From Ruegeria marina (GTDB lineage Bacteria > Pseudomonadota > Alphaproteobacteria > Rhodobacterales > Rhodobacteraceae): 64,000 nucleotides of DNA. Numbering within the stretch: the first letter of the stretch is position 1; each line of letters opens with the position of its first letter. The position numbers and the translations under genes were made by a program. The notes under the pieces are model-generated. The model had not been told where the DNA came from, ran no database searches, and saw nothing but the letters and a program-made list of their open reading frames with translations. Location: assembly GCF_900101475.1 (NCBI RefSeq), contig NZ_FMZV01000022.1, positions 1-64,000 on the forward strand, given 5' to 3'. Positions 59,277 through 64,000 of the stretch are shown piece after piece.

Positions 59277-60908
59277 ATGACCAGGACCGCACGAAACGTC
59301 CTATGGATCATGGCCGACCAATTGCGTTGGGACTACCTCAGCTGCTACGGCGCGGATCACATTGAAACGCCAAATCTGGACTGGTTGGCGTCCCGAGGCA
59401 TGCGGTTCAACAAAGCCTATGTGCAGTCGCCGATCTGCGGTCCGAGCCGGATGAGTTTCTACACCGGGCGCTATGTCCGTAGCCACGGATCGACCTGGAA
59501 CGGGTTTCCACTTCGCGTCGGCGAACCGACGCTCGGCGATCACCTGCGTGAAATCGGAGTAAAATGCTCGCTCGTCGGCAAGACCCACATGACGCCCGAC
59601 AAAGAGGGAATGGAGCGGCTGGGTATCACACCTGAAAGCACCATTGGTGCGTTGGTCGCCCAATGTGGGTTCGAAGTCTTCGTTCGGGACGACGGAACCA
59701 ACCACAGCGACTATCCGGGCCGCTGCGGCGAAGATTATGATCAGTACCTGCGCGACCATGGCATGGATGGCGACAACCCATGGGAAGAATGGGCCAACAC
59801 CGCTATCGGCCCGGCTGGGGAAATGCGCACCGGATGGGTCATTGAGAACGCGCCTCTTGCTGCGCGGGTGCCAAAGGAACACTCGGAAACAGCGTGGCTA
59901 ACCACTCGCGGCATCGACTACATCGAGGCGCAGGGCGATCAACCCTGGCTATGCCATCTCAGCTATATCAAGCCACACTGGCCGTTTCTTGCGCCGGCGC
60001 CCTACAATGACATGTATAAGGCTGCTGATCTTCCACCGGTCGTACGCAGCGACGATGAACGCCAGACCGATCACCCGCTGATGCAGGCATGGATGAATAT
60101 GCGGGTCTGCAAAAGCATGGCGCGCGACGAGGTCCGCGACCTGGCCGGTGTCTGCTACATGGGGCTGATCAAGGAACTGGATGACCAGTTGGGTCGGCTG
60201 TTTTCCTATTTGCGCGAGACCGGGCGCATGGACGACACGATGATCGTCTTCTGCTCGGATCATGGCGACAACATGGGCGACCATTGGTTGGGTGAAAAGG
60301 ACCTGTTTTACGACTGTTCCGCCCGCATTCCCCTACTGATCTATGATCCGCGGGATCAAGCGGACGCGACACGCGGCACCGCAACTGATGCGCTGGTGGA
60401 AGGCATCGATCTGGTCCCCACGTTTCTCGACTTCTTCAACGGGGCCGACAAATCGCACATTCTCGAAGGGCGATCACTCTCACCGCTGATGCAGGGCGCA
60501 GCGACGGAATGGCGCGAATTCGCGGTCTCTGAATATGACTATGCCACCCGGGATTCCCGCCGTGAAGTCGGCATGGACCAAGCCGATGCGCGACTCGCGA
60601 TGATCTTTGATGGGCGCTGGAAATACGTCCACGTGGAAAAGATGCGGCCACTGCTGTTCGACCTAGAAGACGACCCAGACGAATTGTGCGATCTGGCGAC
60701 CAACCCCGAGTATGCGAACGAGCTTTCGCGGTTGCGCGATCTGCATTTCGAATGGTCCCGGCAGCACCATTCCCGCATCACCAGAAGCGCCGCGCAGATC
60801 GAACGCATGACAGACGCCAAGGAGCCACCGGGAATCTACATCGGCTACCGGGACAAGAACGAACTCGAAGGCGATGGTCGGCAAATGCCGGATCACGCCT
60901 CGGGCTAA
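59277..60908 (+). CDS. Sulfatase-superfamily hydrolase (FGly type)
   Basis: A 543-residue alkaline phosphatase-superfamily enzyme. The N-terminal metal motif is IMADQLRWD (11-19). The sulfatase signature C54-G-P-S57-R58 (ICGPSRMSFYTG) marks the cysteine that would be converted to formylglycine. A second metal motif is FCSDHGDNMGDH near residue 327. There is no signal peptide, so it acts in the cytoplasm after uptake. It could be an arylsulfatase, alkylsulfatase or phosphonate monoester hydrolase; it lacks the choline-sulfatase (BetC) pattern I would expect. It is 21 bp before the TAXI receptor gene, suggesting that the transporter imports its substrate. Confidence 0.85.
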   Translation: MTRTARNVLWIMADQLRWDYLSCYGADHIETPNLDWLASRGMRFNKAYVQSPICGPSRMSFYTGRYVRSHGSTWNGFPLRVGEPTLGDHLREIGVKCSLVGKTHMTPDKEGMERLGITPESTIGALVAQCGFEVFVRDDGTNHSDYPGRCGEDYDQYLRDHGMDGDNPWEEWANTAIGPAGEMRTGWVIENAPLAARVPKEHSETAWLTTRGIDYIEAQGDQPWLCHLSYIKPHWPFLAPAPYNDMYKAADLPPVVRSDDERQTDHPLMQAWMNMRVCKSMARDEVRDLAGVCYMGLIKELDDQLGRLFSYLRETGRMDDTMIVFCSDHGDNMGDHWLGEKDLFYDCSARIPLLIYDPRDQADATRGTATDALVEGIDLVPTFLDFFNGADKSHILEGRSLSPLMQGAATEWREFAVSEYDYATRDSRREVGMDQADARLAMIFDGRWKYVHVEKMRPLLFDLEDDPDELCDLATNPEYANELSRLRDLHFEWSRQHHSRITRSAAQIERMTDAKEPPGIYIGYRDKNELEGDGRQMPDHASG

Positions 60909-60929
60909 TAAACACTAAGGGAGGAAATC

Positions 60930-61976
60930 ATGACCAAGTCAAACGTACTCGCAGGTACAATTGCTGCGACTTGCCTGGCCTTCTCGGCCCATGCACAAGC
61001 CAATCTGACCGGCGAGACGACACCGCCGACGGAAATTGCAGCGCAAGCAATGTTCGGCGTTGCGGAATTGGCCGCGAATGCAGGGATCGCAAACATCCAG
61101 GTGGCTGCTGGACAGACGCTGACGAATTCGGTTCAGAACGTGGCTGAAGGCAAGACCGACATTGCTGCCGCGCCGTTCATCCTGCCGTTTTTGTTATCAA
61201 AGGGTGCGGGCCCATATGCCAGCCTAGGCGCAGAGGCGGGCGCGGAACTCGCGGGCAATCTTTCAGTGCTCTACACCTATCGCTTTTCCGTCTTCGGTTT
61301 GTCGGCATTCGAAAGCAAGAATTTTGGAGGCTGGAGCGCCATCGAAGGTGCCACAATCTACAATGGACCGCCGCGCGGGGCGGCATTGAACAAGGCGCGC
61401 GCGATGGTGCGCATCGCGACCGGCCTAGAAGATGGAACGGGTTATTCAGGCATTCAGGTCAACTGGGGACAAGCTGTTGCGACCATTACCGATGGATCTG
61501 CCGATGCACATGTCTTGCCAATGAACTTCCCTGACTCGCGGCTTTCACAAGCTGCCGCATCTGGCAGCATGGTGGTGTTTTCCTTCCCACGCGAAGCATT
61601 CGAGAGCGAGGGTGGCTCCAACTTTGGCAACGCACCTGGCAGTGCTGCGGTCGTCGAGCCGATAACCGATGACTTATTCGGTCCTGGTATCTCGGTGGTA
61701 TCCGAAGACGGGATGTTCCGCGGATACGCGGATATTGGTGGCGATGTCGTCAACGTATCGATGGACGAGCAAATTGCCTATCAACTGACCAAGACATTCC
61801 TCGAAGGCCTGCCGCAAATCACCGCGCGGACACCAAGCATGCCCAAAGCTTGGCTTGGAGAAACCGATCCTTCCATCACCGGTATGTGTGGCCCCAACCC
61901 CATAAAGTATCACCCCGGCGCCGTTCGCGCCTGGGAAGAGGCTGGATATACGCTGCCGGACTGCGCCAAGCCCTGA
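60930..61976 (+). CDS. TAXI-family TRAP transporter solute receptor
   Basis: A 348-residue periplasmic receptor. The signal peptide (VLAGTIAATCLAFSAHAQ) is followed by the receptor fold with TAXI-like features: VAEGKTDIAAAPFILPFLLS, FSVFGLSAFESKNFGGWSAI, and the ISGGP-partner permease encoded downstream. The family imports solutes using ion gradients; the ligand is unknown, but the upstream sulfatase suggests a sulfated or similarly esterified compound. A cysteine pair near the C-terminus (MCGPN...DCAKP) could form a disulfide. Confidence 0.82.
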   Translation: MTKSNVLAGTIAATCLAFSAHAQANLTGETTPPTEIAAQAMFGVAELAANAGIANIQVAAGQTLTNSVQNVAEGKTDIAAAPFILPFLLSKGAGPYASLGAEAGAELAGNLSVLYTYRFSVFGLSAFESKNFGGWSAIEGATIYNGPPRGAALNKARAMVRIATGLEDGTGYSGIQVNWGQAVATITDGSADAHVLPMNFPDSRLSQAAASGSMVVFSFPREAFESEGGSNFGNAPGSAAVVEPITDDLFGPGISVVSEDGMFRGYADIGGDVVNVSMDEQIAYQLTKTFLEGLPQITARTPSMPKAWLGETDPSITGMCGPNPIKYHPGAVRAWEEAGYTLPDCAKP

Positions 61977-61986
61977 GATTTGGGAA

Positions 61987-62014
61987 CCGGGGGCGGTGAC
62001 AAAGCTGTCCCCGG
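61987..62014 (+). promoter_or_regulatory. Intercistronic hairpin between TAXI receptor and permease
   Basis: CCGGGG (61987-61992) and CCCCGG (62009-62014) extend inward with G-U pairs into a stem of about 11 bp; a GTTTTT run follows 8 nt after the stem (62023-62028). It could act as a partial terminator or stabilise the receptor mRNA, lowering permease expression. Confidence 0.55.
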
Positions 62015-62038
62015 CGCTACCGTTTTTGGAGTACAGCG

Positions 62039-64000
62039 ATGAATGGCGCGCCCGAACCAAAAATAAAACATGTCCGCGTAGTGCGCGGTGCCTTGTTCTG
62101 GCTGTCGCTTTTCATTGTGACAGCAGGCCTTTTGAATGCGACACCCGGGATCCCCGGACTCGATGAGGGCCTTCAGAATGTTACCGGTCTGGACTGGCTC
62201 AAGGTGCGCCGCTTCCCGACCGAATGGTTCTATCCATTCGCCTTTGCCCTGATGATGGTGTGCGTGGTGCTGAAGCACTCGGCATTCAAAGCATGGTCTG
62301 GGGGATCGATTGGAAAAAGACGTCTTGGACTGTTTCTGGATGTCGCGATGGTCGCTGCGGCATTCACAGTGTCTTTAACGTACGTGGTCGAAATTGAATC
62401 GATCTGCTTGATCGACCAGTTCACTGGCGAGCGTGCAAGGCTGATTGAAGAGGCATTGCGGATCGAGGCGGAAATCGCCACGACCATGGGGTTGCCGCCG
62501 CCCAGCACAGTAGAAGACCCCAGCTGCGTCGGAAATACCGGCGGCTGGCTGGTGCTGATCGTGGGGCTAACTGTGCTGGTCTTTCTGGCCTACAACGTCC
62601 GGGTCTGGGGCCTGGCCCTTGTTCTGGTGGCTTTGACGGTTGCGCTCTACACAATTGTGACCGTGTTCGTGTGGTATTTTCATGGCCCCGAGGACATCAA
62701 CAAATACCTGATGACCAAGCTGGCTGGTGAGCCGCGCATGCTCTCGGATGGCCGACCAAGGGTCCACGATATCCTTGTGAACAACGCCTCGGGCCTTCTC
62801 GGGCAGTTCATGGACATCATGCTGAACACGATCTTCCCCTATCTTGTGCTTGGCTCGCTTTTCGGGGCCTCGGCGGGCGGGCAATCGCTGATCAAGCTCG
62901 CCTTCCGCTGGACGCGCAAGTTGCGGGGCGGCCCCGCGCATGCCGCGATCGTGTCTTCGGCCATGTTCGGAACCATATCGGGCGGGCCGATCGTGAATGT
63001 CCTGTCGACGGGAGTTCTGACGATCCCGATGATGCTGAAACGCGGCTTCTCGCCGATCTTCGCCGGTGGTGTCGAGGCGGCGGCCTCTTCGGGTGGATCG
63101 ATCATGCCGCCCGTGATGGGTGTGGCAGCCTTTGTTCTCGCGTCCCTGACGGTGGTTCCCTATTCCCAAGTCATCATCGCTGCGGCGATCCCGGCAGGTG
63201 CATATTTCCTCTGCCTGTTCCTGTCGGTGGTCTTTCAGGCGCGCAAGCAGAAGATCCAGGCCATCGGAGAATTGACGGAGGACATGCGGCTGTCCCGCCA
63301 GGATATCCTAAACCTTGTCATGATCTTCGGACCGATCCTGCTGATCTTGATCCTCTTGCTGACAACCAAAGAGGGCGTGGGCTGTGGTTTGTTGGGGGGC
63401 ATGTTGGGGGCTGAACGCACCATCGTCGACGGCGTGTGTACGGTCGAAAGCCTGTCTTGGCTTCAACGGGCCGTACAGAACTCCGTCGGGGACGCAGGCA
63501 GCGCCGGGTGGTGGGCGGTCATGCTGCTGATCGCGCTGCTATTCGTGGATCCCAACGTCCGGTCACAGCCCGCGAAAGTCGTGGATGCCCTGTCGGATGC
63601 CGGGATTCTCGTCTCGACGCTCTACCTGATGTTTCTAGCCGTATCCGTGGTCGATTTCTGCCTCCAATTCACCGGGCTTCCAAACTTCATCTCTCTCGAT
63701 ATATTGGGCTGGCTTCAAACGCTTGACTTCGGCGGTGGTGGCTCGGTCTGGTTTCAGTTGATTGCCCTGCTGGTGACGATGTTCATTGCGATCTTGCTCG
63801 GCATGGGCATGCCTGCGGTACCGGCCTATATCAATGTTGCCTTGCTCATGGGCCCCGTGCTTGCGGGGCTGGGTATCGCCAAGTTCACCGCACATATGTT
63901 CATCTTCTATTTCGCGGTCGCCAGCGCCATCACGCCGCCGATCGCACTGGCGGCCTTCGCGGCGGCCTCTATCACGCGCGCCAATCCGATGATGACCGGC
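62039..64000 (+). CDS. TRAP transporter fused permease (DctQ-DctM, TAXI type), partial
   Basis: An open frame of 654 codons starting at ATG 62039 (MNGAPEPKIKHVRVV) and running off the right edge without a stop. The first part has four to five membrane helices (DctQ-like). The DctM part carries FGTISGGPIVNVLSTG and AAASSGGSIMPPVMGVAAFV, the transport motifs of fused TAXI permeases, and later GMGMPAVPAYINVALLMGPV with SAITPPIALAAFAAA. It forms the membrane unit for the receptor encoded at 60930. Start and frame were read directly from the sequence; the C-terminus is missing. Confidence 0.9.
   Translation, partial: MNGAPEPKIKHVRVVRGALFWLSLFIVTAGLLNATPGIPGLDEGLQNVTGLDWLKVRRFPTEWFYPFAFALMMVCVVLKHSAFKAWSGGSIGKRRLGLFLDVAMVAAAFTVSLTYVVEIESICLIDQFTGERARLIEEALRIEAEIATTMGLPPPSTVEDPSCVGNTGGWLVLIVGLTVLVFLAYNVRVWGLALVLVALTVALYTIVTVFVWYFHGPEDINKYLMTKLAGEPRMLSDGRPRVHDILVNNASGLLGQFMDIMLNTIFPYLVLGSLFGASAGGQSLIKLAFRWTRKLRGGPAHAAIVSSAMFGTISGGPIVNVLSTGVLTIPMMLKRGFSPIFAGGVEAAASSGGSIMPPVMGVAAFVLASLTVVPYSQVIIAAAIPAGAYFLCLFLSVVFQARKQKIQAIGELTEDMRLSRQDILNLVMIFGPILLILILLLTTKEGVGCGLLGGMLGAERTIVDGVCTVESLSWLQRAVQNSVGDAGSAGWWAVMLLIALLFVDPNVRSQPAKVVDALSDAGILVSTLYLMFLAVSVVDFCLQFTGLPNFISLDILGWLQTLDFGGGGSVWFQLIALLVTMFIAILLGMGMPAVPAYINVALLMGPVLAGLGIAKFTAHMFIFYFAVASAITPPIALAAFAAASITRANPMMTG

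Noticed and set aside
59277-60908. Choline sulfatase (BetC) as the identity of the sulfatase
   Set aside because: The signature context CGPSRMSFYTG and the C-terminal region do not resemble BetC as I know it, and no bet genes are adjacent.

Overview
The window is GC-rich DNA that reads like an alphaproteobacterium of the Rhodobacteraceae (marine Roseobacter type). The clues are heterotetrameric sarcosine oxidase genes, dimethylglycine-dehydrogenase/GcvT fusions, non-pyrrolysine MttB paralogues, TAXI-type TRAP and Liv-type ABC uptake systems, and a complete VirB/VirD4 type IV secretion module with a DUF736 gene. It is most likely a conjugative plasmid or integrative element carrying catabolic cargo. 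No rRNA, tRNA, CRISPR array or replication initiator gene was recognised.

Layout. (1) 0-6.7 kb is a defence and stability island. The start of an IS3-type transposase gene lies against a HamA-like nuclease gene that seems to have lost its 5' end; a Ski2-like helicase gene follows (together a Hachiman-like pair), then an AbiEi/AbiEii toxin-antitoxin operon with an evident promoter-operator. (2) 6.7-13.9 kb is the mobilisation half of a transfer module: a DUF736 gene, a small conserved ORF, a MobC-like accessory protein, a VirD2-like relaxase and the VirD4 coupling ATPase. (3) 14.0-34.9 kb is catabolic cargo. A leftward ten-gene run of overlapping or closely spaced genes encodes MttB-like methyltransferase, MmgE/PrpD protein, AraC regulator, cysteate/D-cysteine lyase-like PLP enzyme, Asp/Glu racemase, SoxB, SoxD, SoxA, SoxG and a DMGDH-GcvT fusion. 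A rightward unit has a LysR gene, a second MttB homologue and a second DMGDH-GcvT fusion. A small tyrosine recombinase gene closes the segment. (4) 35.5-46.9 kb is the VirB mating-pair apparatus on the minus strand, read from virB1 to virB11, with two uncharacterised exported or lipoprotein parts and an unusual VirB5-lytic transglycosylase composite protein. (5) 47-48.1 kb holds a secreted protein, a small ORF and an XRE regulator. (6) 48.5-58.1 kb is an IclR-controlled catabolic and uptake cluster: cyclase, cupin, SDR, 3-hydroxyacyl dehydrogenase, Liv-type ABC transporter and a beta-keto acid cleavage enzyme. (7) 58.1-64 kb is a LysR-controlled unit with a sulfatase-superfamily enzyme and a TAXI TRAP transporter; the permease runs off the right edge.

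How it fits together. Regions 2 and 4 are two halves of one transfer system, separated by 21 kb of methylated-amine catabolism. A diverged intergenic repeat occurs beside virD4, inside the cargo, and beside the recombinase/virB11 junction. The ten-gene run has the enzyme classes needed for stepwise N-demethylation (quaternary to tertiary to secondary to primary amine) and then racemisation and PLP-dependent elimination. That points to catabolism of a betaine of a cysteine- or cysteate-like amino acid, which is inference and not shown by the sequence alone. Domain calls are from reading the protein sequences; no database search was possible.
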